64,000 bases of DNA from Oegoconia quadripuncta (taxonomy: Eukaryota; Arthropoda; Insecta; Lepidoptera; Autostichidae), in NCBI GenBank assembly GCA_949316235.1, contig OX438749.1, positions 17,810,414-17,874,413 on the forward strand, read 5' to 3'. A program made the position numbers and the translations under genes. This document shows, in pieces, positions 47,041-59,719 of the stretch. The notes below the pieces were generated by a model. The model did not search any database. It worked only from the letters and a program-made list of their open reading frames with translations, and had not been told where the DNA came from. How positions within the stretch are numbered: position 1 is the stretch's first letter; each line of letters opens with the position of its first letter.

Positions 47041-48360
47041 CGCGGTGCATGGAGCCTGCGCGTCCCCCCGTCCCCCCCGCTCCCTGGCCCCCTTCGCTGA
47101 TAGCGCACTTCTAGATAACGTCTTCGAGACGTCAGTCTGGTCTCCGCGGTTCTAGTCTAGCTAGCTAGTAAGTAGTCAGTCAATGAACACTCTAAGGTCA
47201 AACACATTATCCCGATCGATTATCCATTTTATACTAAGGAATTTACATGTTAGGATATACACCAAAAAGATGAAGTTGAATATATCTATGGTATAATAAA
47301 CTAAAATAAACATTGTATGAAGGCGACAGCTACCAAATCAACTGCCTTCTATGGATGATAACGAAGTTTAAAGATAACGGTTTTGCCACATACCAACTAA
47401 TTCCAATAAACAACAAAAGCTAATTTTTTTTTTCGTGTTGGTTTACCGCTCACGCAATCAAAGCCCCCTTAGCTATCCATCTACTGCTCATCGCCCGTTT
47501 AGTTTACTCACTAGGGTACTACTTAAACTGGGTATGTAGGTAGGTGCCGATTGAAAATAGGTCGCACACACAACCTCCACAAAAGGACAACGACCGCGCC
47601 CTTGTCTACCAAGAAGTGTCAAATCAAGGTCTGTCGGGTCAAGCTTAAGTTTTTGTCAAAACTGTGTATTTAAATAGGTACTTAGTCTACAATAAGCTAT
47701 CTATAAATGACTTACCAGACAAATTAACAGCGCACACAAAACGATACTACAGCAATCGCCGATCCGTGAGAAATGCCGGCCGGTGTCTGTCTGTCGCTCG
47801 CTCGCTTCGTGGAGGTCGATTTGCTTCACTAGCACTACTCTACGCAGGCGCCACACAATCGACTCGCCCAACGGACCTCTATACTGCCAAATAATTTCAA
47901 AATTTTCAATCAATTTTACCGGAATAATTATCAAAACGACCTCCAAAATACGTCCGTTGACAAACCCGGCTGACAGATGTCAAGCAATTGTTCACAATTC
48001 GAATTTGGAATGATTTATTTTTCTGACACCACAATGGACTCGCCCGGCTCCCCACTCGGCACAACCGATGGCATTACCAAATATGGGCATGAGGAAAATA
48101 CTGCATTGTGATTGGTGTACGTTACAACGGTTACTGTACGCATACTGCACACTAACACAAGTATTTGTTTGTGTTAGTGTCTAGTAACAAAATTCATTCA
48201 ATACCGCGGTTTGCGGATTGCGTGCGGTGCGTCCGGCATTTGACGGTACGATAAAACATAGCCAAGTTGTAGGCTTGGCAACAGGTTCGATTCGGAAGAG
48301 TTTGACTTAAATTTCCCTTTTTCTGGTTACATAGGTACACTGTACTTCGGTTCTAATTGT
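47041..48360. other. actin upstream flank
   Basis: A GC-richer block at about 47760-47870 (gccggccggtgtctgtctgt, ctcgctcgcttcgtggaggt) may be a distal promoter or an unrelated first exon. I could not tie a splice donor to it. Otherwise no features. Confidence 0.35.
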
Positions 48361-48363
48361 AAT

Positions 48364-49005
48364 TACCCGACTATGGCGATGTCAAAAGGAGAGTAATGTA
48401 TTCAACGTGTCTTTAAGTATGAATGTTACTTACATATATACCTACCACCTACAGTTAAAGCCTAAACGCTTCAGCCCATTTGAACAAATAATGTGTCGTT
48501 AGATCGTACTAGTCCTATAAGGTCATGGATAAGATAAATCCAATATGGCGGACGCCGCACGCTAGCAACCATTTTCTCACACTTGACAACAAATAGTTCT
48601 AGCACCCCATCGAGATGGGTATCAAATGATAGGTCACGGCGAAAGAAATTCAAAAACAGGAATGGCTTCAAAAAAATATGTAATAAAAACTTTGAAAAAA
48701 TATATAAAAACCTCAATAATGAGTACTTTTGTATTTATTTTCTTTTGTACAAACAAACGGTTATAATAACAATTAAAAAACGAGACGAAATAGGTACTAT
48801 CTAACTCAATTGATAACTCAGTTGATTTAGGCCGGAGACGGCGATCGGCTGTTAAGGTCGGGTGAGCAAATTTGCCCCAATACATCTATCACAAATTGAT
48901 CGAAGCGCATAACAGTGGCCTGATCAAGTTCTAAAAAAAAGTATTCGAGGAACCTCCGACTTCGGCCTAAATCAATTGAGTTATTTCGTCTTGTTTTTCT
49001 AATTG
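48364..49005. repeat. dispersed composite repeat R1, copy 1
   Basis: Starts acccgactatggcgatgtc, runs through cacttgacaacaaatagttc and ends with a pair of inverted blocks (actcaattgat..ttaggccgga and ggcctaaatcaattgagtta). Shared with 50100-50440 (end part) and 52395-52985 (whole). Probably a non-autonomous DNA element. Confidence 0.65.
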
Positions 49006-49238
49006 TTTTTGAAAACCATAGGTAGTCGCGGGTTTTTAAAGTTTTCATGCGTTACGTACCTTAATGGCTACTCATAGATATTATATAAAGCACTAATATA
49101 TACCTCTTTTAATATCATTGGGTGTACTTTTTGTACTCCAGATTTTTAGTATAATTAGAATAGAATTTGTAAATATTTTCATTTCGGACGAAATATAATG
49201 TGAATGTAAAAACTCATACTTAGTTAAGAGGGTTTACC

Positions 49239-49568
49239 CGGTACGGTATTCCACACAAATTCTTCAGTCCAAAATTTTCGAAACGAATAAACCGATTTTT
49301 CACTTTATACGTAATTAGTAATTAAGCACGTAGGTACATAGATCTAAAAAGTTAGTAGAGAACGTTTTCGAAAAAGAATAACTAAATAAGAGCGATTTTA
49401 AGTTTTCCCTAGGAACCGACAAAATGCACTATAGACTTGTAAATTCGATATTTTGAAAATGCTTTCTACTAACTTTTTAGAACGATGTATCCTGCTTATG
49501 TATAAAGTTTCATTCCAATTCATTTCGAAAAATTTGGACTGAAGAATTTGCATGGAATAGGTACCGCG
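49239..49568. mobile_element. about 330-bp MITE
   Basis: Inverted ends: cggtacggtattccacacaa with aaattcttcagtcc at the left, and ggactgaagaatttgcatgg then aataggtaccg at the right. A smaller inverted pair (ctaaaaagttagtagagaac and ctactaactttttag) lies inside. Confidence 0.7.
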
Positions 49569-49654
49569 CGTGTGTGTATCCCAGACGGTTGTCCAGGTAA
49601 AGTAAATTTTAAAAATCTTGGTTTGTAGGTACCTATACAGGATACAATCCGTCT

Positions 49655-50100
49655 TTACATTTTTTAAGCTACTGCTTGTTCAAAAAGCAACTCTCCTCTG
49701 AAAGGAACAAGCAAGGAACTCGAAGAGCTGCTCTTTTAAAACTGGTTTTTATACCTATTACAAAAGGTACAATTTCTTTCATTATTAGATTGTGAAATAG
49801 CCTGGTATGTGAACGACTTAAATTATTACGTCCAAGGATGATTATCATCCAAATTGTTTGATATTTTATAATTATGCTTTATTAAGTTTCTTTAAATTTA
49901 TTTAACGAAAGGTTTTGTATGTCGACGGTAACCCTGTTGTAAAAACCATATCCTTCTGAATGAATTACTGATTTTGCGGAATCGGCTTACATGAACTGCT
50001 AGTTTATCTTTATTTCTTGTATTGACATCATGTTTACACTATTTTTTGCATCAGAATGTTATTTATTATGTTAGCTAAGGAGGTATTGACAGCTGATTTA
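49655..50100 (-). mobile_element. CR1-like element 3' fragment
   Basis: Shares the 3' signature (gaacaagcaaggaactcgaa, gagctgctctttta) and the following sequence up to a cattatttattatgttagct-like end with the element at 60655-61100. Coding sense is lost. Confidence 0.55.
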
Positions 50101-50440
50101 GACAAATAATGTGTCGTTAGGTATACCTACGAAAGAAATAAAAAAAAAACAGGTGTCTACCAGTGTTTATAAAAAAAATGTGAAATTAAGAAATGACGGT
50201 TATAAATAGCCCTGCCTATAAAAATCAAAAACAAAACGAAATAACCATGGTAAACGGAAAAGGAATTAACTCAATTGACTTAGGCCGGGGTCGGAGGTCG
50301 CGTTAGTTAATAAAGACACGAATAACGAATTGATCGAAGCGCACAAACGTGATCAGGTGAAGTTCTCAAAAAAAATATTACCTACGAGTCCGGCCTAAAT
50401 CAACTGAGTTATTTCGTTCTGTTTTTGATTTTTTAGGTAG
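50100..50440. repeat. dispersed composite repeat R1, partial copy 2
   Basis: Carries the aacgaaataac..aactcaattgacttaggc and ggcctaaatcaactgagtta inverted blocks and the aaataatgtgtcgttaggt segment. Confidence 0.6.
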
Positions 50441-51289
50441 GTATTTATAACCCTAGTCAGGTTTTTATATATTACTTTTTCTGCTTTTGATGTCGTACCT
50501 ACTATCTTTATGCGCCTAAGCGTAGGTACAGTCGATTGCAAATCAAGCGTAACACATAAAATGATTCTTATTAGGTACGCTACATATAGAAAGATTTTAA
50601 ATTTAACTAAAGCTTTACACTATAGGTAGGTAGCTCGTTCGGAATCAAAAATAGGTAGGTTATATACCTACTTACCAATCCTGACTCGGCTAATATCAAT
50701 GACCTTAGTTTGGTAGGTAATAGGGTAAATGTTCCAAGTCGTCACGTTTAAAAATTCTAGGACTTATCATATGAAGCATTTGCAGTTTTTCCAATACTTC
50801 ATACGATTTTTAGGTTGAAACGTTTAGATTTAGTTAGGAGGATTTTTAGATTGAAGTAGGTACCTACCCATAAATATGATTAAATTTCCTGCGTGGTGGG
50901 ATGAGACCCACCAGCTGTTTCATACATTTTAATCGAGTACCTAGGTACCTATTCAACATATTATGTTGTATTTATCAACCATCTGGTACCTATAATACAA
51001 GTCTAATTACCTGCTTAATAATGGATATTTATTATTATAATATTAGTCTATACAGGACTATTTTGCCGATATTTATGTTATACCTACTTATATTATATTA
51101 TTCTTTATTGCACATAAAAAACATGTTGACAATCAGTCGGAAATCATCTGCAATTCTCTAAAATAGTCGTCTGGCGGTACAATTATCGTATTCTGTGGTC
51201 CAGGTTAAATGTTTGTGTGGGATAACTTAATTAATAATAATAAATAAATAATAAAAGGTATTTATTGAGTTAAAGAAAATACGTTATTA

Positions 51290-51600
51290 TAATAAATAAA
51301 TAAATATCCTTGCACATACACACAATGCCATCTAGTTCCACACTAAGCAACTAGGCTTGTGTTGTGGAGACCAGATGGTTGATATTACCACACAGATACT
51401 ACACAAATAACTTGTTGTAACTAAATACGTATTATAAATGAAAACGTCCCTAACTCGGGTACACGTGTCCATATTCATCATACAAACATATGCCATAGCG
51501 GCACTCGAACCCGCGACCTTTTGGTACAGTGGTCAGAGTTTCTAACCACTACCACAGAATTAATATAGTACTAACGTACCGCTACACCAAACTAGTCGTC
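51290..51600 (-). mobile_element. tRNA-derived SINE, family B, with head insertion
   Basis: Reverse copy; tail atccttgcacatacacacaa, head gcactcgaacccgcgacctt. About 29 extra bases (agaattaatatagtactaac ..) interrupt the ccactacacc block. Confidence 0.75.
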
Positions 51601-52394
51601 CTTATATTATATAAAAACTGTGATGAAAAGGTAGGGACTCAACAGATGTGCTGATTTTCAGTCCCACCCAATAGAGCAATTAGGCAAAATGCTAACATTT
51701 TGATCGTGTAAAATATGATTAAGACGATTTCCAATGTATAAGAATAAGAATAATTTATTAACAAAGAAGTAGTAAGTTATAGCTCAAAAAGGAATACATT
51801 ATGAAAAACGTGCGCACAATGCTGTCACGTGTTGCGGCGTGCACAAATGGGTTAGCACTCAGCTCATGCTGCGACGAATCACAGCGCTGGTTTTCAGTGC
51901 CACGTCACAACTGTTCGATTGCATCTTCGAGGCACATTCGATGGAACGAGTTTGTCTCATTAAGCTTCGATGTTGTGGCATTTGTTGTGACTTCCGGAGC
52001 CAACCATAAGTAACTGTGACACCGACTGTACCCACCGAGTACATAGGTTTTCATTCGGCGGTATGCCTTCAGAGCAGACTACGTGTAATGTTCCAGCTTT
52101 TTCTCGAGTTTCACTTATATCAAAATAAGCTATTCATTCTGACGGGTTATGAATGAGTACTTAACCACTCGGTTGCAGCCAGCGATAATAAGCATAAGAT
52201 AAAGTAGATAGAGGGAAGGGACCTTTTACTTTTACAAATCAATTCGGAAAAATAAACTTTCTATGACGATAAAACTAAACCCAATTAAATACAAAACAAA
52301 TCTGAGGTTAGACATTAATTATTTGATTTATTAACTGGCCTCTGTCTAGCAGTTAAAAGTGGTTCTGTCTGTAACTGAGAACTAATAAAAACAA

Positions 52395-52985
52395 TTTACC
52401 AGACTACGGCGATGCCCAAAGGAGGGTAATGTATTCACTGCGTCTGTATGTATGTATGTTAACACCTACAGCCTAAACACCTAAGTCGATTTGAACAAAC
52501 GAGGTGTCGTACTAGTCCCGGGAGTGTCATAATATGACGTCATGATAAATCCAATACGCCGGACACTAGCAGTCATATCACACTTGACAACAAATAGTTC
52601 CAGCACCCCATTGAGACGGATCTCAAATGATAGGTCTCAACGAAGGAAAGTCAAAAACCCGTTTTTTTTTTATGTGTAAATAAAAACCTTGAAAACAATA
52701 TATAAAAAGCCGACTAATGTTTATAAAAACAATTGAAGAACAATACAAAATAACTCAATTGATTTAGGCCGGAGTCGGAAATCGCGTATCTCTTTCACAC
52801 TTATATGCGAGTACAAAAATGACAAACCTATTGATTGATGTCTATCGACAGTGAAATGTCGAGTACGCGGGAAACGGGGTAGAAGTTCTCAAAAAAACTA
52901 TTACCTAGGAGGAACCGTATTAGAGGCGCCCAAGTCCGGCCTTATCAATTGAGTTATTGCGTCTTGTTTTAGATTTAGATGCACC
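52395..52985. repeat. dispersed composite repeat R1, copy 3
   Basis: Starts accagactacggcgatgcc and ends ttatcaattgagttattgcg, with the same internal blocks as the copy at 48364. Confidence 0.65.
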
Positions 52986-53679
52986 CCAGTAGGTACTGAC
53001 CTCTTCCACTTGACTCCATTGCTTTTGCTGGTGATTGCCAAGTATTCCACACTCACTGACGTTTAGAATTAGTTTCCGCAGAGAAATTGAAGTTCTAAAG
53101 ATAGGTAGATACTAGAATTACGTCCAAGTTTAATCATTGCCTTTTCTCAGCCAGTCACCATAAATCAAGTTAATGTTTGGCCTTAAAATTTACATAATAG
53201 TTAAATTCATATTAATTGACCGCATGTTGGGATATTTTCTATTAGTTAGAAAGTTTAGGTAAAAATCGTCGTTCTATCTTCAATGGCCACACATCTATAA
53301 TAGGTAACCGATGTCAATTTGTGAGTTTTGATCGGAAACATTATCTTAACATTATAGGCACCTATTAAGATGATTTATAGGTATGCAAACATCAAAGAAT
53401 ATTCATTTTATAAGTTATATTAACAACTGAACCACAGATTAGATAATAGTTACCTACTAGGTAAACTGGACGTCCCGTCATTCTTTAGTGTCAGTTAACA
53501 ACATTCCTTATTTTCAAAAATACACCTTCCATAATGGGGAATTTATACATTTACACTTCTAGGCATGTGTTAAGGCCAGGACACAACCGACAAGTTCCAA
53601 GTTATCGTTACAAGTTATTGTTGCTGGACCTTAGTAAGGTTAGATCGTGAAGTAGTTCCTACAGCCCAAATGTTCCATA

Positions 53680-53852
53680 AAACAAAGAAATATTTCGGAC
53701 ACTTACACCACTCATCTAGTCCCAAAGCAAACTTGTACATGACTCGGGAATAAATGTTCGTATTCATCACACAAACATGTACACCGCGGGATTCGAATCC
53801 GCAACCGTTGGTTTCGCTGACAGGGTCACTATCCCCTACACAAATCGGTCGT
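53680..53852 (-). mobile_element. tRNA-derived SINE, family A, tail missing
   Basis: Reverse copy with gggattcgaatccgcaaccg and gctgacagggtcactatccc (about 53788-53840). The body is shorter than the other A copies. Confidence 0.75.
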
Positions 53853-54264
53853 TCGCTTTGCTCGAATATTTTCTAGTTTTTCAAAACTAATACGTCGTCT
53901 ATAATCAATCATATCAATACCAACTAACGTATTTTACGTGTAATACCTATGTCAAGTAGGCTATGACTCCATCTAAATATAGGTACTCAGTCCCCACTGC
54001 AGGGGCGCAGCCTCAGGGTATGGGTCATAGTCACCACGCGGACATAGTTTTTTTATACCCAGCATGGAACGGTGAAGGTGCATGCGTTTGGGGTAAGATT
54101 TGTTTATTAACTACTTAAATATACCTATTTTGTTATTAGAAGGAGCAGCAGTGTACGTCTTTCGGCTGATATGATGATGATGGTTGTTATTAGAATACAA
54201 ACTTAGTTTCAGTAATCAATTTATTTATCATTATAATATTCACTTTCGTTGGGTGCCTGTCTAA

Positions 54265-54567
54265 GGCCCGTATTAATAAATCAATCTCAATACAAGTCTT
54301 GAGGCTGTAGCAACAGAGATGCGTCTTAAGCACTTGACGCTATCTCAAGCTCCGTGCTAATTTATAAACCAATCTTGAGGTCTACTCAGCTGAGATCACT
54401 TCTCAAGTATTTGCCTCAGCGGCGAATGAGTTTCGTTTATTAATACGCGCACCTCTCAAGTGAGTACTGCTTTTCAGGTCTCAAGTTAGGTTTATTAATC
54501 AACACGTTTACTTGAGACCGGTCACAAGACTGTTCATAATCTTGAGAATGGTTTATTAATACGGGCC
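54265..54567. mobile_element. 303-bp PIF/Harbinger-type MITE
   Basis: Ends GGCCCGTATTAATAAA are inverted copies. Both flanks are TAA (54262-54264 and 54568-54570), the TWA duplication of PIF/Harbinger. The inside contains several CTCAAG or CTTGAG blocks arranged in both directions. Confidence 0.88.
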
Positions 54568-54846
54568 TAAGTAACCCAACCTAATCCTTAATTTTCCGTT
54601 GTTTTTCTTTTAGTTAAAATTCATTTGATTGAACAAGCAAAACAGTCATACCTATATTGTATCGGTTCCGGTGATCGGTCCACTTAGACGGTTAATGGTG
54701 AGCACAGATATGGTGAGTCATGGGCTCGTGGCATCCCGTCTGACTCGACCGAGTAATATAGGTAGGTACAGTCCGATGACTCAACCTTGTGGCACCTTCC
54801 TTATTCTTTCTAAAGCACGTTCAACATTGAGATCGATCTTGAGTCA

Positions 54847-55290
54847 TGTTGGCGACTGACACTGGCCACATCTACTTAGTTTACTTTTTTATAATGCTTT
54901 TGTTGACGTCTGTCAATGTGACTGAAGCTGTGTATGTGAAAATTATACTGGAAAAAGGTATTTCATGTTGGCGACAGACACTGGCCACACCTAACTAATA
55001 TTATAAATGCGAAAGTTTGGATGTTTGTTTGTTTGTTTGTTTGTTGCTCAATCACGGCGAAACGGATGAACGGATTTGAATGAAATTTGGTATATAGGTA
55101 AACCATACCCTGGATTAAAACATAGGATACTTTTTATCCCGATAAAGTGAATAGTTCCCGCGGGATAAACAAATTTCCGCGATAAAGCTATTCAACTCAG
55201 GCGAAGCCGCGGGCGGAAAGCTAGTCTAATGCTTTTGTTGGCGTCTGTCAATGTGACTGAAGCTGTGTACGTGAAAATTATACTGGAAAA
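54847..55290. repeat. tandem duplication, second unit split by a CTAG-ended repeat
   Basis: Unit 1 at 54847-54961: catgttggcgactgacactg .. cttttgttgacgtctgtcaa .. attatactggaaaaag. Unit 2 repeats it from 54964 to 55290 but is interrupted at 54992-55225. Confidence 0.75.
54992..55225 (+). mobile_element. CTAG-ended repeat (Helitron-like), intact-looking copy
   Basis: Begins taactaatattataaatgcg, contains gaaatttggtatataggta and atcccgataaagtga, and ends gcgaagccgcgggcggaaag then CTAGT. A GC-rich stem just before CTAG fits a Helitron 3' end, but no transposase is present and the class is inference. Confidence 0.6.
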
Positions 55291-55724
55291 AGAAATTTGT
55301 CTTTCTCTCTTAGTTATACCTACCTAATATCCTTTAATTGTGCTTACCGCTACAAAAGGAATTTTTTTAGATAGGTAAAGATACATACCTACCTACTGTT
55401 TTAAAGTTTGGTGAAGGTTTTCTATAATTTTCGGTATTACCTATAATAAAATCATTCAACAATTCTCCTCCTTTCCTACGCGAGCGCGAGATGAAACTCG
55501 TAACAGTATAGGTAGGTAGGTACCTAACTAGTTTATTTCTGAAATTAAAGAAAAAATAATTAATAGTATGCAAGATGTAACTGTATGTGATTGATTCACA
55601 CAGTTGTAATAACTACGTAGAAATAGTAGTCAGTGGTATCGGTGCATGATTCCACACAGAACATTCGTAATCTGGAAACAAGAATACCTACATAAATACA
55701 GTAGGTAGGTAGTCTTAAATCTTC

Positions 55725-56125
55725 TTCTTCTTATTTTTGAGGATGGCAACCAGTCAACCTCATTGTCGAGGGACATTACTGCCAGTTTCGAGTGAAAATT
55801 TTTATTTATCTTATTTCTTCAGTTTATAGGTCAGTCTCAATCAAAACAAGTAATTCGTCGTATACAGAGTCTAGTCACGGTCAAGTCATTCTTCAGTAAA
55901 GTGGCAGAATGCTTTACAAAAGATTTTGGCGGCTTCTTGTGGGAACCCGAAAGCTCCGTTACGCACTTTAATTTACACTTCCCTTCACCTGTACACCAAC
56001 ACTAACGTTTGCTGCACAATATTCTGCCATTATTAAGCTTCAAAAGTTAGAATGCACAAATTTTAAGACCTATAAAGAAAAATGCTACTTCACTCGCCGA
56101 GTTCCCGCCAAAAAGCCTAGTCTTA
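55725..56125. repeat. dispersed repeat R2, copy 2
   Basis: Longer copy of the 12535-12835 repeat with an extra segment (ctgtacaccaacactaacg) and the same end gttcccgccaaaaagcc. Confidence 0.65.
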
Positions 56126-56934
56126 AATCATTTGTGTAAATGACAAACATGCTTGGTTTGGTGACGCATTTTATGTGTTCAGTAGTTAGATCTTAAGATG
56201 AGTCATTTTTAAATCTCGATAAAGTGTCATGATTTATATGCTAGATAGATTTGCCGTGACGCTTGAAGAGGAGACCTACCTAGGAACCTATTTTAGCACC
56301 CGACGCAAAAAGAGAGGTGTTATAAATTTCAAGTCGTGTCTTCTGTACATAACATTTTAAAAGATTGGAAAATGTTTACTTTATTTTCTTAGCCATGTTT
56401 GATGGAAATCGATTCAGCCACTTCGAAGATAATTACTTTGAACTGGATGACATTGTTTTCAAAATTTTTAATTTATGTTATTAATTTTGAAAAACAATAG
56501 GTAAATAAAGCAAGGTGAATGATTCAAAAATTGCCCATCTTACGCCCGACTCAATCGCTTCTTTCGTATGCTGTCAATTGAAAGTGACATGAATGTCGTT
56601 GACATTCAAAGCAATGGAATAATCTTATAGGGGTTCTAAAGTTAAAAAGCGTTTGGATATTCGAACCTTGAACATGCCTAGCGGTACCATCAGCCGTTAC
56701 TATTGCCTCAGATATTTATGAAAATTGGCAAGTCAACAGACTTTAGTAAGTTTATACTCTATCTCCTGAGTGCATCAACCAAATTTATTTGGGACCACTC
56801 TGGTAAAAACTCTATCAAACAAAAACCAATTGAAAAATATACAGTCGCACATAATACCTCCTCCCTTTTTAGAATCGGTTAAAAGTGGCCCTCTTGTCTA
56901 GACTATCAGAAACAGCGAATGGTACAGATGCAAT

Positions 56935-57140
56935 TCTAGTTCAAAAACGTTTTATTTCGTATAACATTTGAAATCGTCATGACATACAAATAACGCTCAA
57001 TCACAAGGCAGACTTCTCAAAAAAAGAACGAGCAAGAAACTTGGGGGTTGCTCTTTTTATTATTCGATTGGATATCGCCGAGCGGTTCACGCATCATCTA
57101 GATGGTCAAAGTACTCAGAAGTCAGAGTCAATGGCCAGCA
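56935..57140 (-). mobile_element. CR1-like element 3' fragment
   Basis: Carries the 3'-end signature (gcagacttctcaaaaaaaga, aagaaacttgggggttgctc) shared with the copies near 20880, 49690 and 60770, in minus orientation. It is cut off by the reverse transcriptase element that starts at about 57148. Confidence 0.55.
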
Positions 57141-57147
57141 CGATACC

Positions 57148-59290
57148 ATGAAAAAAAGAATATTGTATTTAAATTATGTTCATCAAAGAAATAACAAGTC
57201 AATCAATAAGAAAACTTACTGTATATATACAAAACTTTTAAGAAAGTGCATAAATTTTGCTCAACAGATACACAATCGGAAAATGATTAATAATGCTAAA
57301 AATAAAGCAAAGACCACTTGGCAGATCATTAATGGAAATGACAATTATGATCCTGTTATAATAAATAGTATTAAAATTGACAATGTCATATATTCCGATC
57401 CTATAGAGGTATCTGAACTTTTCAATAACTTTTTTATTGATCTGACTAATGATAATTTGAGTAGGAATCCAATTAATTGTAATAATGCAGACACTTCTAT
57501 TTATAGAATCCCAACAAATCCTCATATCATTTATCTGGTACCGACTGATGCAAAAGAAGTATACAAAATTATAATGTCCCTAAAAAACAGCACTGCCGTA
57601 GGAATAGACGGCATCAGTACAAAAGTTTTAAAGTGTTGTGCAGATTCAATAGCCGCACCACTGGCCCACATTATAAATCTATCTTTTTCAGAAGGGAAAT
57701 TCCCTGATCGCCTCAAATTTTCAATCATTAAACCATTGCACAAACGGGATGATAAATCAATAATGAATAACTATCGGCCTATTGCTCTGCTTCCGGTCGT
57801 ATCCAAAATTCTGGAACGGGCACTACTTGATAGAATGCTGAGCTTTCTAAATACATACTGTATTCTAGATAAAAACCAATTCGGGTTCCAGAAAGGGAAG
57901 TCCACTACATTAGCATGTTTTAATCTTGTAAAAGAAATCACAGAGTCAATAAATAATAAAGTCCACATAGCTACAATATTTTTAGACCTAAGTAAGGCCT
58001 TTGATTTTGTTCATCATCCAACATTGCTGCGAAAATTGGAAAAGATTGGTGTTAGGGGTCAAGCATACTATTGGATAAAAAGTTACCTATCAGATAGACG
58101 GCAGAGTGTAGAGATTCAGCGGATTGAAAATAATGAATTGATGTGCTATCAATCTAAATTTAAATTCAATCGATGCGGTGTCCCGCAAGGGAGTATCTTG
58201 GGCCCTTTGCTGTTTCTTCTGTATGCAAATGATTTGCCGAATCATATTGAACAAAGTTGTGCTATGTTTGCCGACGATACAACGCTTGTAATTCGATCTG
58301 ACAGAGCTAATGACTTGCAAAAAGCTATAACTGACACACTAGATAGGGCTATCAACTGGTTTCATAAAAATCATTTGAAAATTAATGTGAATAAAACAAA
58401 AATTATGCAATTTAGGACATATAAAAGTACTGACATTAATTTGAATATTACTTATAACAATGAAAAAATTAACGAAGTTGAGCAGACGAAATTTCTTGGG
58501 TTATGCATAGATAAATTTTGTAGTTGGAAGCAACATATAGATTATGTCTGCGAGAGGCTAGACCGATTCGTTTTTGCATTGCGACGGCTAAGCTGTACGT
58601 CTTCCAGGGATGTAGCATTAACCGCTTACCACGGACACGTATCTTCCATTCTCAGTTACGGACTATTGATATGGGGTAACTCAGTGGATGCGGAAAGAGC
58701 ATTTTTAGTCCAAAAAAAATGTATAAGAGCAGTCTATAATGCCCATTTTTTAGAACCATGTCGGCCGTTATTTAGAGTTGCGAAAGTTCTTCCGCTACCC
58801 TGTCTATATATTAAGCAAATATCAGTATTGTATTTTCAAACGCATGGCGATGTATTTCTTAGATCTACCAGACATAAAAAACGATTGTATTTACCGAAAT
58901 CAAGAGTAGATGTTCATAAAAATAATGCCCCTGCTATGGCTATTCAAATTTATAATAATCTACCAAGCTATTTGAAAGGGTACACCTCCTCTCAATTCAA
59001 AAAGAAAATTACTGAATGGTTGCTGGATAAATTGTTTTATTCGGTAAAAGAATTTCTTAGTTCTAATAATAATTGAATTATGTTGTTTAGATCATGTGAA
59101 CATTATAGTATTACTTAATTTTATAATTTGTTACTTGTTAATTTTTCATTATGCTTTTATTTTCTTTTGCATGCTAATATTTTTAATTTAATTTCATTAT
59201 TGTATGCCCCAAATGGGTGGATTGTGAGAGCCCAAAAATTGTAAGAACTAGCTGTACCACAATCTGACAATAAAGATTTCAATTTCAATT
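57148..59290 (+). mobile_element. non-LTR retrotransposon, CR1/jockey group, 5'-truncated with open reverse transcriptase
   Basis: One open frame of 642 codons (57148-59076). It lacks the endonuclease domain and begins in the linker before the reverse transcriptase. Blocks in order: NYRPIALLPVVSKILE (about residue 207), FGFQKGKST (247), FLDLSKAFD (278), GVPQGSILGPLLFLLYANDL (344), MFADDTTLVI (about 373; catalytic Asp pair) and FLGLCIDKF, then a C-terminal region with SYGLLIWGNS. No stop or frameshift, so it is young. The 3' end is AATAAAG followed by TTTCAA repeats near 59268-59293, a common tail in insect CR1-like elements. The six bases CATGAA before and after may be a target duplication, in which case the apparent ATG belongs to the host DNA. 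Confidence 0.92.
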
Positions 59291-59719
59291 TCATGAATTA
59301 TGTAAACTATGTGATTAATTATGGAGCCGACTGTACATATATATCTTAGATACGAGTAGGTAACTATGTACCGGCAATGATGATTCGCTGTGCGAATATC
59401 AAAGAAATACTTATCCTTTAAGTTACAAACGCCACTTGAACTTGATGGTGACTCATGAAACATGTGTGGAGTGTTTAAACAGACTTGTATGTTGGTGACA
59501 AACGTAACAGATATGCGTTTCTGAATTTATGAGGGTTTATTTCTTCCAGTGGCGCTCTCATTGGATAAATTAAGATTCTTTTTAAATACAGAATAATTTA
59601 AAGAAATTCTTTTGACCTGTATTCGAGAAGCCGAAAAGCTAATAAAGCAAACAGCTTTGATGGGGGTTATTTTCCAGAATTGACTATTATTAGAAAACAT
59701 TATTTATTTTGTCCCACCT

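Larger units (their letters stand above)
50440..54260. other. gene-poor AT-rich region with TAGGTA motifs
   Basis: Only the repeats listed can be named. The stretch is dense in taggtaggta and its complement, which are rare left of 47 kb. Confidence 0.5.

Noticed and set aside
47701..47946. 81-codon minus frame as a gene upstream of actin
   Set aside because: No recognisable domain or splice partner. The GC-rich part is more likely promoter or leader.
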